64,000 nucleotides of DNA, taken from NCBI GenBank assembly GCA_963746465.1, contig CAVVAY010000007.1, forward strand, positions 756,490-820,489, written 5' to 3'. Shown piece by piece: positions 16,047 to 24,783 of this stretch; the first letter of the stretch is position 1; each line of letters begins with the position of its first letter. The DNA comes from CAVVAY01 sp963746465 (lineage in GTDB: Bacteria > Actinomycetota > Actinomycetes > JACCUZ01). The notes beneath the pieces were generated by a model. The model saw nothing but the letters and a program-made list of their open reading frames with translations, was not told where the DNA came from and did not search any database. The translations under genes were made by a program, and so were the position numbers.

Positions 16047-17543
16047 ATGTCCGCCGCCTCGCCCAGGAGCGCTCCCCGCGTGAGCCCCGACCGACCGGCC
16101 GCCGTGGTCGTCCTCGCTGCTGGTGAGGGCACCCGGATGAAGTCGTCGATCCCAAAGGTCCTGCACGCCGTCGGCGGCCGCTCCCTGGTGCACCACGCGG
16201 TCGACGCCGCGGAGCAGCTCGAGCCCGACCACCTGCTGGTCGTCGTGGGCCACGGCCGTGACCAGGTCACCGCCCACCTCGCCGAGGTCGCCCCGAAGGC
16301 GACCACCGTCGTCCAGGACCAGCAGCTGGGCACCGGCCACGCCGTCTCCTGCGCCCTGGACGGTCTCCAGGAGCTCACCGGCACCGTGGTCGTCACGTAC
16401 GGCGACGTCCCGCTGCTCACAGCCGAGACCCTCCGCGCGCTGCTCACCACCCACGCGGACGAGGCGAACGCGGTCACTGTCCTCACCGCCCAGCTCGACG
16501 AGCCGGGCGGCTACGGCAGGATCCTGCGCGGCGCCGACGGCAGCATCGAGGGCGTCGTCGAGCAGAAGGACGCGACCGACGCCCAGCGCGCGATCCCTGA
16601 GATCAACTCCGGTGTCTATGCCTTCGATGCGGCGGCTCTGCGCGTCGGCCTCGCCCGGCTGGACACCGACAACGCCCAGGGCGAGCTCTACCTCACCGAC
16701 GTGCTGAGCCACGCTCGCGCCGAAGGCGGTCGGGTCGGTGGCCTCGTCGTCGAGGACGTCTGGCAGGTCGAAGGCGTCAACGACCGGCTCCAGCTGGCCA
16801 CGCTGCACCGCGAGCTCAACCGACGCACCGTCGAGCGCTGGATGCGCGCCGGGACGACGGTCGTCGATCCGGCCACCACCTGGATCGACGCCGACGTGAC
16901 CCTCGAGCCCGACACCTACCTCGAGCCCAACGTGCTGCTGCGCGGCAGCACCCACATCGCCTCCGGGGCGGTGGTCGGCCCGAACTGCCACCTGCTCGAC
17001 ACCCAGGTGGGCGCCGGCGCCAGCGTCACGAACACCACCTCCGACGGCGCCCTGATCGGCGCGGAGGCCACCGTCGGCCCCTACACCTACCTGCGCCCGG
17101 GGACCCGGCTCGGCCGCGGTGCCAAGGCCGGCGGCTTCGTGGAGATGAAGAAGGCCGAGCTGGGCGACGGCGCCAAGGTCCCGCACCTCTCGTACGTCGG
17201 TGACGCGACCATCGGCGAGGGCGCCAACATCGGCGCCGGGACGATCTTCGCCAACTACGACGGCGTCGCGAAGCACCACACCACGGTCGGGGAGCACTCC
17301 TTCGTCGGCAGCGACTCGGTGCTGGTCGCGCCGGTGGCTGTCGCCGACGGCTCCTATGTGGCGGCCGGGTCGACGATCACCTCCGACGTCGCGCCCGGCG
17401 AGCTCGCCGTGGCGCGCGGCAAGCAGCGCAGCATCGCCGGGTGGGTCGCCCGGCGCCGCGCGGGAACACGTACGGCGGAAGCAGCGGAGCGGGCTGCTGC
17501 TCGGACCGGCGACAAGGGTGACGAGGAGAGGTCGGGCGCATGA
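16047..17543 (+). CDS. glmU: Bifunctional UDP-GlcNAc pyrophosphorylase / glucosamine-1-phosphate acetyltransferase
   Basis: A 498-residue enzyme making UDP-GlcNAc for peptidoglycan and other glycans. The N-terminal uridylyltransferase has VVVLAAGEGTRMKSSIPKVL and the VTYGDVPLL metal site. The C-terminal half is a left-handed beta-helix with repeated [LIV]GxGxx turns, including GAGTIFANYDGVAKHHT and the catalytic-region YVGDATIGEGANIG. The tail after ~465 is Arg/Ala-rich. ATG at 16047 was chosen because TATCCT at 16025 would start the mRNA about 10 nt upstream; an in-frame ATG at 16014 precedes that box. It overlaps prs by ATGA. Confidence 0.95.
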   Translation: MSAASPRSAPRVSPDRPAAVVVLAAGEGTRMKSSIPKVLHAVGGRSLVHHAVDAAEQLEPDHLLVVVGHGRDQVTAHLAEVAPKATTVVQDQQLGTGHAVSCALDGLQELTGTVVVTYGDVPLLTAETLRALLTTHADEANAVTVLTAQLDEPGGYGRILRGADGSIEGVVEQKDATDAQRAIPEINSGVYAFDAAALRVGLARLDTDNAQGELYLTDVLSHARAEGGRVGGLVVEDVWQVEGVNDRLQLATLHRELNRRTVERWMRAGTTVVDPATTWIDADVTLEPDTYLEPNVLLRGSTHIASGAVVGPNCHLLDTQVGAGASVTNTTSDGALIGAEATVGPYTYLRPGTRLGRGAKAGGFVEMKKAELGDGAKVPHLSYVGDATIGEGANIGAGTIFANYDGVAKHHTTVGEHSFVGSDSVLVAPVAVADGSYVAAGSTITSDVAPGELAVARGKQRSIAGWVARRRAGTRTAEAAERAAARTGDKGDEERSGA

Positions 17544-18520
17544 GCTTCATCAAGACGACGGGCGAGAAGAAGCTGATGGTCTTCTCGGGCCGGGCGCACC
17601 CGGAGCTCGCCGAGGCGGTGGCCGAGCAGCTGGGCATCGAGCTCACGCCGACCACGGCGTACGACTTCGCCAACGGCGAGATCTTCGTTCGCTACAAGGA
17701 GTCGGTCCGCGGCTGCGACGCGTTCGTGATCCAGAGCCACGCCGCTCCGCTGAACCAGTGGCTGATGGAGCAGTTCATCATGGTCGACGCGCTCAAGCGG
17801 GCCTCCGCCAAGCGCATCACCGTGGTCACCCCGTTCTACGGCTACGCCCGCCAGGACAAGAAGCACCGGGGCCGCGAGCCCATCTCGGCCCGGCTGATGG
17901 CCGACTTCTTCAAGACCGCCGGCGCCAACCGGCTGATGGCCGTCGACCTGCACACCGCGCAGATCCAGGGGTTCTTCGACGGCCCGGTAGACCACCTGTT
18001 CGCGCTGCCGCTGCTCGCGAGCCACGTGAACCGGCGCGTCGACCGGTCGAACGTCGCGGTCGTCTCGCCGGACTCCGGCCGGCTGCGGCTCGCCGAGCGC
18101 TGGTCCGAGACTCTCGGCGGGGCGCCGATCGCGTTCATCCACAAGACCCGCGACCCACTGGTGCCCAACGAGTCGATCGCCAACCGGGTCGTCGGTGACG
18201 TCGCGGGCAAGACCTGCATCCTGCAGGACGACATGATCGACACCGGCGGCACCATCACCAAGGCTGCCGACGCGCTCTTCGAGGCCGGCGCGGCCGACGT
18301 CATCGTGGCCGCCACCCACGCCGTCCTCTCCGGCCCGGCGGTGGACCGGCTGAAGAACTCCCGGGTCAGCGAGGTCGTCGTCACCGACACGCTTCCGATC
18401 GGCGACGAGAAGCGCTTCGACAAGCTCACCGTGCTCTCGATCGCCCCGCTGCTGGCCCGCGGCATCCGCGAGGTCTTCGACGACGGCTCGGTGACCAGCC
18501 TCTTCGACGGGCACAGCTGA
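17540..18520 (+). CDS. prs: Ribose-phosphate pyrophosphokinase (PRPP synthetase)
   Basis: A 326-residue class I PRPP synthetase, which transfers pyrophosphate from ATP to ribose-5-phosphate for nucleotide, His and Trp synthesis. Seen: FSGRAHPELAEAVAEQL, the flexible-loop/ATP segment TPFYGYARQDKKHRGREPI (~97), AVDLHTAQIQGFFDGP (metal site) and the PRPP loop DDMIDTGGTITKAAD (~231). The length is normal. The start overlaps the glmU stop (ATGA), the conserved glmU-prs pair. Confidence 0.97.
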   Translation: MSFIKTTGEKKLMVFSGRAHPELAEAVAEQLGIELTPTTAYDFANGEIFVRYKESVRGCDAFVIQSHAAPLNQWLMEQFIMVDALKRASAKRITVVTPFYGYARQDKKHRGREPISARLMADFFKTAGANRLMAVDLHTAQIQGFFDGPVDHLFALPLLASHVNRRVDRSNVAVVSPDSGRLRLAERWSETLGGAPIAFIHKTRDPLVPNESIANRVVGDVAGKTCILQDDMIDTGGTITKAADALFEAGAADVIVAATHAVLSGPAVDRLKNSRVSEVVVTDTLPIGDEKRFDKLTVLSIAPLLARGIREVFDDGSVTSLFDGHS

Positions 18521-18525
18521 CTCAG

Positions 18526-19308
18526 GTGGCGATCGTCGCCCTGCTGCACCCCGGTGCCATGGGCGCCCGGGTCGGCGGCGAGCTGGTCGCGGCCGGCCAC
18601 CAGGTGCGCTGGCTGCCCGCCGGGCGCAGCACCGAGACCGCTGCCCGGGCCCGGCTCGAGGGCCTGACCCCGGCCGACGACCTCGCCGGGCTGGCCGCGG
18701 GCGCCGACCTGGTCCTGAGCCTCCTGCCGCCGCAGGGGGCCGTCGAGGCGGCCGGGATGGTCGCCACCACCGGGTTCGCCGGGACGTACGTCGACGCCAA
18801 CCCGCTCTCGCCCGCGGCCCTGCGCGAGGTCCAGCAGCTGGTCGAGGGCAACGGCGCCGTCCTGGTGGACGCCGGCGTGGTCGGACCGCCCCCGCGCCAG
18901 GACCACGCGACCCACCTGTACCTGGCCGGCGACTCCGACCGGGTCGCCGCGGTCGAGGCGCTCGTTGCCGGCACGCGGGTGTCGGCGGTCGTCGTCGGCC
19001 GGCGGGTGGGCCAGGCCTCGGCCGCCAAGCAGGCCTACGCCCTCTACAACAAGGGCCGGATGGTCCTCGCCGGGATGGCCGACGCGCTGGCGGCGGCCCA
19101 CGGCGTCCGGCACGTCCTCGAAGCCGAGGGACAGCGCCCCGGCGCCGAGCTGCTGGGCGAGCTCGACGAGGTGCGCGACGGCCTGGCCGAGGTCGGCTGG
19201 CGGTGGGGGCCCGAGATGGACGAGATCGCGCTCACCCTGATCGAGGCGGGGCTCGACCCGACGGTCGTCGGCGGCCTCGGCGCAGAGCTGGGCCGGCGGG
19301 CCCGCTGA
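18526..19308 (+). CDS. NAD(P)-binding 6-phosphogluconate-dehydrogenase-like oxidoreductase (DUF1932 C-terminal)
   Basis: A 260-residue beta-hydroxyacid dehydrogenase-like protein. The N-terminal Rossmann motif is LLHPGAMGARVGGELV; LVLSLLPPQGAVEAA and YVDANPLSPAAL follow. An all-helical C-terminal domain contains AKQAYALYNKGRMVLAGM, with the Lys where this superfamily keeps its catalytic Lys. The C-terminal type matches DUF1932. The substrate is unknown. GTG at 18526 lies 5 nt after the prs stop, so it is the third gene of the glmU-prs transcript; this neighbour is not the usual one and may be a lineage insertion. Confidence 0.8.
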   Translation: MAIVALLHPGAMGARVGGELVAAGHQVRWLPAGRSTETAARARLEGLTPADDLAGLAAGADLVLSLLPPQGAVEAAGMVATTGFAGTYVDANPLSPAALREVQQLVEGNGAVLVDAGVVGPPPRQDHATHLYLAGDSDRVAAVEALVAGTRVSAVVVGRRVGQASAAKQAYALYNKGRMVLAGMADALAAAHGVRHVLEAEGQRPGAELLGELDEVRDGLAEVGWRWGPEMDEIALTLIEAGLDPTVVGGLGAELGRRAR

Positions 19309-19326
19309 CCGGCGTAGCCCGCTGGT

Positions 19327-19485
19327 TTGGGTCAGCGTCCCGGCGCGGCTAGACTTCCGAGGTTGCCCGGCGAGGGAAGCCCCACGGCCTCCGTGATCGA
19401 CGCGGTGGTCCCGGGTTCGTGTCCCGCCCCTCGCCCGGCCTCCGACCACCGCATCTGACGTTCGTCACGAGGAGTACCGAGAGCC
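19327..19485 (+). promoter_or_regulatory. rplY promoter and structured leader
   Basis: TTGGGT (19327-19332), 17 bp, and TAGACT (19350-19355) form a good vegetative promoter. The mRNA would then carry about 120 nt before the GTG at 19486. In that leader GGCGAGGG (19369-19376) pairs exactly with CCCTCGCC (19428-19435), enclosing a 51-nt G/C-rich interior. A long paired leader before a ribosomal protein gene suggests autoregulation, but no known leader family is recognised. Confidence 0.5.
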
Positions 19486-20184
19486 GTGCCTGAGGTCCGT
19501 ATCACCGCCGAGCCGCGCACCGAGTTCGGCAAGGGCGCAGCGCGCCGCATCCGTCGCGACAGCAAGGTCCCGGCCGTCATCTACGGTCACGGCACCGAGC
19601 CGCGGCACATCTCCCTTCCCGGGCACGAGCTGATGCTCGCCCTCAAGACCTCGAACGTCCTGCTCACGCTGGACATCGACGGCACCGACGAGCTCGCGCT
19701 GCCGAAGGACATCCAGCGCGACCCGATCAAGGGCTTCCTCGAGCACGTCGACCTGGTCGTGGTGAAGCGTGGCGAGAAGGTCACGGTCGAGATCGGCGTG
19801 CACCTCATCGGCGAGGCCGCTCCGGAAACCTTCGTCACCACCGAGCAGCAGACCCTGACCGTCGAGGCCGAGGCCACCCACATCCCGACCGGCGTCGACG
19901 TGTCGATCGAGGGCCTGCAGGTCGGCACCCAGATCCACGCCAAGGACGTCACGCTGCCCGACGGTGTCACCCTGGTCACCGACCCCGACGCGCTCGTCGT
20001 CAACGTCACCGCAGCGACCACCGCCGAGGAGATCGAGGCCGAGCTGGCCGAGGCCGAGGCCGAGGTCGGCATCGTCCACGAGCCCACCGACGAGGAGCAG
20101 GCCGCCACGGCCGAGGCTGCCGCCGAGGGCGACACCGCCGAGAGCACCGCCGGCGAGACCGAGGGCGAGAAGGCCGAGAGCTGA
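19486..20184 (+). CDS. rplY: 50S ribosomal protein L25 (long Ctc form)
   Basis: A 232-residue L25/Ctc protein that binds 5S rRNA in the large subunit. Residues 1-~95 are the L25 core (RTEFGKGAARRIRRDSKVPAV, YGHGTEP, DLVVVKRGEKV). The C-terminal Ctc beta domain follows to ~185, and the last ~45 residues are a Glu/Ala-rich acidic tail, common in actinobacteria. GTG at 19486 is preceded by GAGGAG at suitable distance (CACGAGGAGTACCGAGAGCC). It is separated from pth by 44 nt. Confidence 0.95.
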   Translation: MPEVRITAEPRTEFGKGAARRIRRDSKVPAVIYGHGTEPRHISLPGHELMLALKTSNVLLTLDIDGTDELALPKDIQRDPIKGFLEHVDLVVVKRGEKVTVEIGVHLIGEAAPETFVTTEQQTLTVEAEATHIPTGVDVSIEGLQVGTQIHAKDVTLPDGVTLVTDPDALVVNVTAATTAEEIEAELAEAEAEVGIVHEPTDEEQAATAEAAAEGDTAESTAGETEGEKAES

Positions 20185-20228
20185 GGCTCTTCCGCCGCAG
20201 GTCCGCCGAGGACACCGGGGAGCCCGCC

Positions 20229-20801
20229 GTGGCCGACGAGGCGTGGCTGGTCGTCGGCCTGGGCAACCCGGGGCCGGGCTACGCCGGCAACCGGCACAAC
20301 GTCGGCTTCATGGTGGTCGACGTCCTCGCCGGACGGATGGGCGCGAGGTTCAAGACGCACAAGGCGCGCGCGGACGTCGTCGAGGGCCGGCTGTCCGGTG
20401 CCCGCGTCGTGCTGGCCAAGCCGCGCACCTACATGAACGAATCCGGCGGCCCGGTGTCCGGGCTGCGCGACTTCTTCAAGGTCCCGCTGCAGCGGCTGGT
20501 CGTCGTGCACGACGAGCTCGACCTGCCCTACGGCGCCCTGCGGCTCAAGCTCGGCGGTGGAGACAACGGGCACAACGGCCTCAAGTCGCTGCGCCGCTCG
20601 CTCGGCTCGGGGGAGTTCAACCGGGTCCGGTTCGGCATCGGCCGCCCGCCGGGCCGGATGGATGCCTCCGCTTTCGTGCTGCGCGACTTCGGTGCGGCCG
20701 AGCGCAAGGACCTCGAGCTCGACGTCGACCGCGCGGCTGATGCCACCGAGTCCCTGCTCACCGACGGCCTCGAGCGGGCTCAGAACACCTTCAACACCTG
20801 A
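20229..20801 (+). CDS. pth: Peptidyl-tRNA hydrolase
   Basis: A 190-residue Pth that releases peptides from dropped-off peptidyl-tRNA. Family marks: GLGNPGPGYAGNRHNVGFMV with the catalytic His, KPRTYMNESGGPV, VVHDELDLPYGALRLK with the catalytic Asp, and GGGDNGHNGLKSL. The start is GTG at 20229. It follows rplY in the standard order. In many bacteria mfd lies next to pth; here mfd is 40 kb away beyond the glycan island. Confidence 0.96.
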   Translation: MADEAWLVVGLGNPGPGYAGNRHNVGFMVVDVLAGRMGARFKTHKARADVVEGRLSGARVVLAKPRTYMNESGGPVSGLRDFFKVPLQRLVVVHDELDLPYGALRLKLGGGDNGHNGLKSLRRSLGSGEFNRVRFGIGRPPGRMDASAFVLRDFGAAERKDLELDVDRAADATESLLTDGLERAQNTFNT

Positions 20802-20816
20802 GCCAGGTCCGCGAGG

Positions 20817-21308
20817 TCAGGCCACCAGGGCGTGGCTGACGGCGGGGGAGAGCAAGCCGGCCAGCGGTCGGGTGACGGTGACCATCCCGTCGGCCAGGAC
20901 GGCCGTGGTGGCGCCGCGGCTGACGCGCTGGGCCAGCCAGCGGTTCTCGGGATGGACGTGCAGTCGTACGTCGGACAGCCCAGCCGCCGCGGCTTCGGCC
21001 AGGGTCGCTGCCAGCAACAGCTGGCCCAGCCCCTGCCGCTGCCACGCGTCGGCGACGACGACTCCGATCTCGGCGGCTCCGGCGTCGCGAGCCCAGGACG
21101 CGTGACCGACCAGCCGGTCCCCGCTCGAGCAGACCCAGGCGCCGTGGGTCTCGTCCCGGCGCAGCATGGCGGCCACGAAGCGTGCGGTAGGCGTGCCGAC
21201 CCCGGCGAAGAACCGCAAGTGCGCGGTCGCCGGTAAGAGCCCTGCCACCAGCCGACGGACCTCGTCCGCATCGTCCGGCCAGGCTCGGCGTACCTGAATC
21301 TTGTTCAT
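20817..21308 (-). CDS. GNAT family N-acetyltransferase
   Basis: A 163-residue single-domain acetyltransferase. The acetyl-CoA pyrophosphate-binding motif is VVADAWQRQGLGQLLLAATLAEA (pattern Q/R-x-x-G-x-G/A near residue 92). An N-terminal IQVRRAWPDDADEVRRLV is typical of GNAT beta1-alpha1. The substrate is unknown. It is convergent with pth and divergent from hxlR, with which it shares a 70-bp region containing an inverted repeat. Confidence 0.85.
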   Translation of the reverse strand: MNKIQVRRAWPDDADEVRRLVAGLLPATAHLRFFAGVGTPTARFVAAMLRRDETHGAWVCSSGDRLVGHASWARDAGAAEIGVVVADAWQRQGLGQLLLAATLAEAAAAGLSDVRLHVHPENRWLAQRVSRGATTAVLADGMVTVTRPLAGLLSPAVSHALVA

Positions 21309-21309
21309 G

Positions 21310-21337
21310 GACCCAGGGTGCGGGTAGAGTCTGGGTC
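21310..21337. promoter_or_regulatory. Inverted repeat over the hxlR promoter
   Basis: GACCCAG (21310-21316) and CTGGGTC (21331-21337) are perfect inverted arms 14 bp apart. The TAGAGT -10 box (21325-21330) of the hxlR gene lies within the spacer, and the left arm touches the GNAT start. It is a likely operator for HxlR. Confidence 0.5.
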
Positions 21338-21379
21338 TGTCAAGCAGATTCAGGTCTCGTCTCGGTCACAGGAGGACTC

Positions 21380-21859
21380 ATGACGCAGCCAGAGGCCCTG
21401 GGGTGGTCGAGCGAGGGCTGCACGATCGAGCGCACCGCCGAGGTGATCGGCGACCGCTGGTCGCTCGTCATCCTGCGCGAGGTCATCAGCGGCATCCGCC
21501 GGTTCGACCAGCTGACCGTGCGGACCGGGATCCCGCGGCAGGTGCTCACCGGCCGGCTCGAGCGGCTGCTGGACCAGGGCATCCTTCGCCGCGAGCCCTA
21601 CCGCGAGCCGGGCCAGCGGCAGCGGCTGGAGTACCGGCTGACCGACAAGGGCATCGACCTCTACCCGGTGTTCGTCGCCATGCAGCAGTGGGGCGACCGC
21701 TACCTGGCGGCGCCCGGTGGCCCGCCCACCGAGTTCGAGCACCGCGGCTGCGGCGAGCGCGTCGAGCTCGTGCTGCGCTGCGAGGGCGGGCACGAGGTGG
21801 TGCGCAACCGTGAGGTCAAAGGCCGCCTGGGGCCGGGCGCTCAACGCCGTACCGGCTAG
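21380..21859 (+). CDS. HxlR family winged-helix transcriptional regulator
   Basis: A 159-residue HxlR-type regulator. The domain starts with GCTIERTAEVIGDRWSLVIL, carrying the N-terminal Cys often used for redox or electrophile sensing. ISGIRRFDQLTVRTGIPRQVL and RLEYRLTDKGIDLYPV follow. The C-terminal ~40 residues are an extension with HRGCGERVELVLRCEGG (two Cys). GGAGG at 21371 gives normal spacing to the ATG. It is divergent from the GNAT gene, its probable target. The last 4 nt overlap the convergent lipoprotein gene. Confidence 0.9.
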   Translation: MTQPEALGWSSEGCTIERTAEVIGDRWSLVILREVISGIRRFDQLTVRTGIPRQVLTGRLERLLDQGILRREPYREPGQRQRLEYRLTDKGIDLYPVFVAMQQWGDRYLAAPGGPPTEFEHRGCGERVELVLRCEGGHEVVRNREVKGRLGPGAQRRTG

Positions 21860-22482
21860 GGCTGGTCGGCCCCGACCGGGCGGGCGGTGGCCACCACCGT
21901 CATGGCCTGGGCCATCGCCGCGTCGGTCCCGCCCGGCACCAAAACGGCCACCACCAGGGCTCCGCCGGCGGTGTCGGCAGCCAGCAGCCGCAGTCGCTGG
22001 CCCGGTGCGGCGTCCAGGGCGACGTTCCCGTCCCGGGTGGTGTACGCCGGTCCCTCGCCGCCGACCACGTCGAGCTGCTGGGCCGGCGAGCCCAGCAACG
22101 TCGCGTCGGTCAGCTCGGCATCGGGCTGCCGGTCAGACACCGCCGCCAGGGCGCCGGCGGCGTCGGCCTCGGGCGCCACCGAGACGACCACCACTGCGAG
22201 CGGGGCGTCGCTGTCCGGGTCCGGCAGGCCGAGGTCGAACACATCGGCGTACCGGTGCACGCTGTTCCAGCCCGCGGGGACGTCGAGGGCGACCGCGGGC
22301 TCGAACCCGGCCGGCGAGCGCACCTCGCCGGCCTCCAGTGCGACGTCGGTCTTGCCGAGCTCGAGCACCTGCGCGGTCGGCGACGGCGGCGTTGTCGAGC
22401 TGCCTACCTCCGCCGGGGGGTCGTCCGATGCGCCGCAACTGACCAGCATCGTGAGACAGAACAGAGCGGCGACGAGGCGCAT
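21856..22482 (-). CDS. Predicted lipoprotein of unknown function
   Basis: A 208-residue protein with a lipoprotein signal: MRLVAALFCLTMLVSCGAS, lipobox LVSC, lipidated Cys at residue 16. A Ser/Thr/Pro-rich linker (~20-37) precedes an alpha/beta domain that is not recognised. Its tail resembles the general actinobacterial LpqN/LpqT-like layout, but I see no motif that proves this. It probably sits on the outer face of the membrane. It is the last gene before the glycan island and is convergent with hxlR. Confidence 0.7.
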   Translation of the reverse strand: MRLVAALFCLTMLVSCGASDDPPAEVGSSTTPPSPTAQVLELGKTDVALEAGEVRSPAGFEPAVALDVPAGWNSVHRYADVFDLGLPDPDSDAPLAVVVVSVAPEADAAGALAAVSDRQPDAELTDATLLGSPAQQLDVVGGEGPAYTTRDGNVALDAAPGQRLRLLAADTAGGALVVAVLVPGGTDAAMAQAMTVVATARPVGADQP

Positions 22483-22546
22483 GACCGCAGGCTAGCGCCA
22501 TTCGGCTGTATCAAGGACTTGGCCGGCCGGTGTTGCGCAGGCTCCG

Positions 22547-23302
22547 TCAGGTGCCTTGGCGCTGGACCAGCGCTGGGATCGTACGCAGCAGGATCCTCAT
22601 GTCCATGCCGAGGTCGAGATGCGAGGCATAGAGCAGGTCGAGGTGCACGGCCTCGTGCATGGGCAGGTGGCCCCGAGCGCTGATCTGCCACAGCCCTGTG
22701 ACGCCCGGCTTGACGGTGTGCCGCGCGTGCTGCCATTCGTAGCGGTATCCGGCCACGACATGGGGCAATTCCGGCCTTGGTCCGACCAGGCTCATGTCGC
22801 CGCGCACCACATTCCAGAGCTGAGGCAACTCGTCAAGACTCAGACGCCTCAAGAAGCGGCCCAAAGGCGTATGCCTGGGATCGGCCTCGGCCTTGTGGGT
22901 CGTTCGCCTGTCACGGGGAATCGGGATGTGCGCAGAGACTCGCTGGTCGTGTCGCATGCTTCGGAATTTCAAGACCTCGAAGGGCGCACCGTGCCGGCCG
23001 ACGCGCACCTGGCGATAGAGGATGCCCTTGCCCATAACAATCCGGATGGACAACGCCACGACGGCCAGCATCGGCATCAAGAGGATGAGCAGCAAGGTTG
23101 CGCTGGCGACGTCGACCAAGGGCTTGACGATGCGCTCGTAGACCGATCGCTTGCGCATCGTCAACTGGCTGGCCAGCACAGCCATGTCGGTGTCCTCTTG
23201 GCGTGACCGACGGAACCGCAGGCCGGCGCGGTCGGCCCAGAGCTCGGGACTCTCGATGTGGATGACGTCGCCGAGCAATGGCGCAGCCACATGACTCCGC
23301 AT
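22547..23302 (-). CDS. Priming sugar (hexose-1-phosphate) transferase, PglC/WcaJ C-terminal type
   Basis: A 251-residue polyprenyl-phosphate phosphoglycosyltransferase, the enzyme that loads the first sugar phosphate onto the lipid carrier. One hydrophobic segment (~80-105, LLLILLMPMLAVVALSIRIV) is followed by the catalytic domain: GKGILYRQVRVGRHG, FEVLKFRSMR, then LGRFLRRLSLDELPQLWNV with the Asp-Glu pair, GDMSLVGPRPELP, and KPGVTGLWQIS. It lacks the N-terminal four-helix CoA-binding-like part of full WbaP/WcaJ proteins. ATG at 23302 has a G-rich ribosome site. It opens the left end of the island, pointing outward. Confidence 0.92.
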   Translation of the reverse strand: MRSHVAAPLLGDVIHIESPELWADRAGLRFRRSRQEDTDMAVLASQLTMRKRSVYERIVKPLVDVASATLLLILLMPMLAVVALSIRIVMGKGILYRQVRVGRHGAPFEVLKFRSMRHDQRVSAHIPIPRDRRTTHKAEADPRHTPLGRFLRRLSLDELPQLWNVVRGDMSLVGPRPELPHVVAGYRYEWQHARHTVKPGVTGLWQISARGHLPMHEAVHLDLLYASHLDLGMDMRILLRTIPALVQRQGT

Positions 23303-23477
23303 TTGTTCCCCCCCCGGGGTTTTCGTGTTGGCGACCCGCAGGTTGCCGCGCGGTCGCGACAACCCGGTCCACCCCCGCCTACGCCCCGAAGGTTAGAGCG
23401 ACGAGACCGCCCGTGGCTGTCTAGACCGCGAAATTCGGCACTGCGAACCGGAAATACCTCACTAGGTAATGTCGTCA

Positions 23478-23501
23478 CTACGATCCGTAACGAAATCGTA
23501 G
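23478..23501. repeat. 7-bp inverted repeat between two glycan genes
   Basis: CTACGAT (23478-23484) and ATCGTAG (23495-23501) are exact inverted arms 10 bp apart in the 254-bp gap between the glycosyltransferase and the sugar transferase. It could be a weak terminator for the upstream gene or an operator. A TAACCT box at about 23391 on the minus strand is a candidate promoter for the sugar transferase. Confidence 0.35.
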
Positions 23502-23556
23502 GCCGGTTGAGTGACTCGCTCGTCGCAGGTGCTCTGCGATCGGAATCCGTCGGTGT

Positions 23557-24783
23557 CTAGTCCTGGATCTCGCGGGCTCTGGATCCGTCGGTCCCGGGAG
23601 CGGGAAGGACGGGCGAGACGGCGGCTGACCAGCGCGTGTCGATCGCGAGCGAGCTGCGCGCCGGCCGGTCAGCGGCTGCGATGAGCAGCTGCTCGACCGC
23701 GTCTGCCACATCAGTCAACCTGAACTCACCGGCCGCGCGGCTCACAGCCGCACGCCGGTGCGAGTCGCCGGCCTGGGGCGGCGCTGCCGCTAGCCGCTCG
23801 ATGTGCTCGGTCAAGGAACTGCCGAAATCATCGAAGTAGTAACCGGCTTCTGCTAACGCCTCACGATTGAAGGGCGTACTCAGCGCAAGGATCAGCGCAC
23901 CCAAGCCCATGGCCTCGACGAGCGAAGGGTTGATGCCCCCGACAGAGTGCGCATGCACGTAGAGCCCTGCGCTTCTCACCAACGCCGCGAACTGGCTTCG
24001 GTCGTTGACGTGACCCACCAGGCGTAGGCGATCGTCCCGCTGCGCCAGGGTCACCAGTTCTCGCTGCACGGGTGAGTCGTAGTTGGCTGTCCCCAGAACG
24101 AGCAACGGCCACGAGACGGAGCTGTCGAGGTATGCCCGTGCGACCGGTACCGCGTTGTTCTCAGGGATCAGGCGTCCGGCTATGCAGCTGAACTGGCCTG
24201 GCTCCACCCCCAGCTCCGCGAGCTTGGACTCTCCTCCCGCTACGGCCAGTCCGGTCCAGCAGTAGGGGATGACCGTCGACGATGACCCGAACTCGTCGCG
24301 GTAGATGGCCGCCATGGCGACGGAGTCGGAGACCAAGGCGGTGGAGACGGCGCCTGCCAGAGCTGCAGACTTCTTGAAGAAGCGCTTGCCCATGGGACCC
24401 CACTTGCCTCGGATCCACTCTTGACCGTCCGTGTTCAGCACGACCGACTGTCCGCTGGACGTCGCGAAGGCGCAGAACAGGGCGTTCGCCGGATTCACCA
24501 CGAAGACGACATCATGCCGGCGGACTCTCGCCACGATGGCGCTGAGCGCACCGTGAGTCAGAGTGCCGAGCTCCTTGGTCTGGAGTGACGGCACGAACCT
24601 CTTGCGCACCCCCTGGTACGCCGGGCCGTCCGGCACAGCACCTCGACGGCAATACACCGTCACGTCGTGCCCTCGGCCCGCGAGCTCGGGCAGCAGAACC
24701 GTCAGGAAGGTCTCGTAGCCGCTGTAGGTCGAGGGAATTCCGCGGCTTCCATAGACGCCGATGTTCAGGGGCCGTGCCGTCAC
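23557..24783 (-). CDS. Glycosyltransferase, DUF1972 + GT-B (rhamnosyltransferase-like)
   Basis: A 408-residue GT-B enzyme. The N-terminus, NIGVYGSRGIPSTYSGYETF, is the DUF1972 signature found in rhamnosyl- and other glycosyltransferases. The C-terminal half has LAGRLIPENNAV-like (IAGRLIPENN) donor-loop sequence, LVGHVNDRSQFAALV and HAHSVGGINPSLVEAMGLG, the E-x7-E-like region that binds the nucleotide sugar. The last ~40 residues are an unconserved tail. The start is GTG at 24783. The donor and acceptor sugars cannot be read from sequence. It is divergent from the first malectin gene across a 495-bp region. Confidence 0.85.
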   Translation of the reverse strand: MTARPLNIGVYGSRGIPSTYSGYETFLTVLLPELAGRGHDVTVYCRRGAVPDGPAYQGVRKRFVPSLQTKELGTLTHGALSAIVARVRRHDVVFVVNPANALFCAFATSSGQSVVLNTDGQEWIRGKWGPMGKRFFKKSAALAGAVSTALVSDSVAMAAIYRDEFGSSSTVIPYCWTGLAVAGGESKLAELGVEPGQFSCIAGRLIPENNAVPVARAYLDSSVSWPLLVLGTANYDSPVQRELVTLAQRDDRLRLVGHVNDRSQFAALVRSAGLYVHAHSVGGINPSLVEAMGLGALILALSTPFNREALAEAGYYFDDFGSSLTEHIERLAAAPPQAGDSHRRAAVSRAAGEFRLTDVADAVEQLLIAAADRPARSSLAIDTRWSAAVSPVLPAPGTDGSRAREIQD

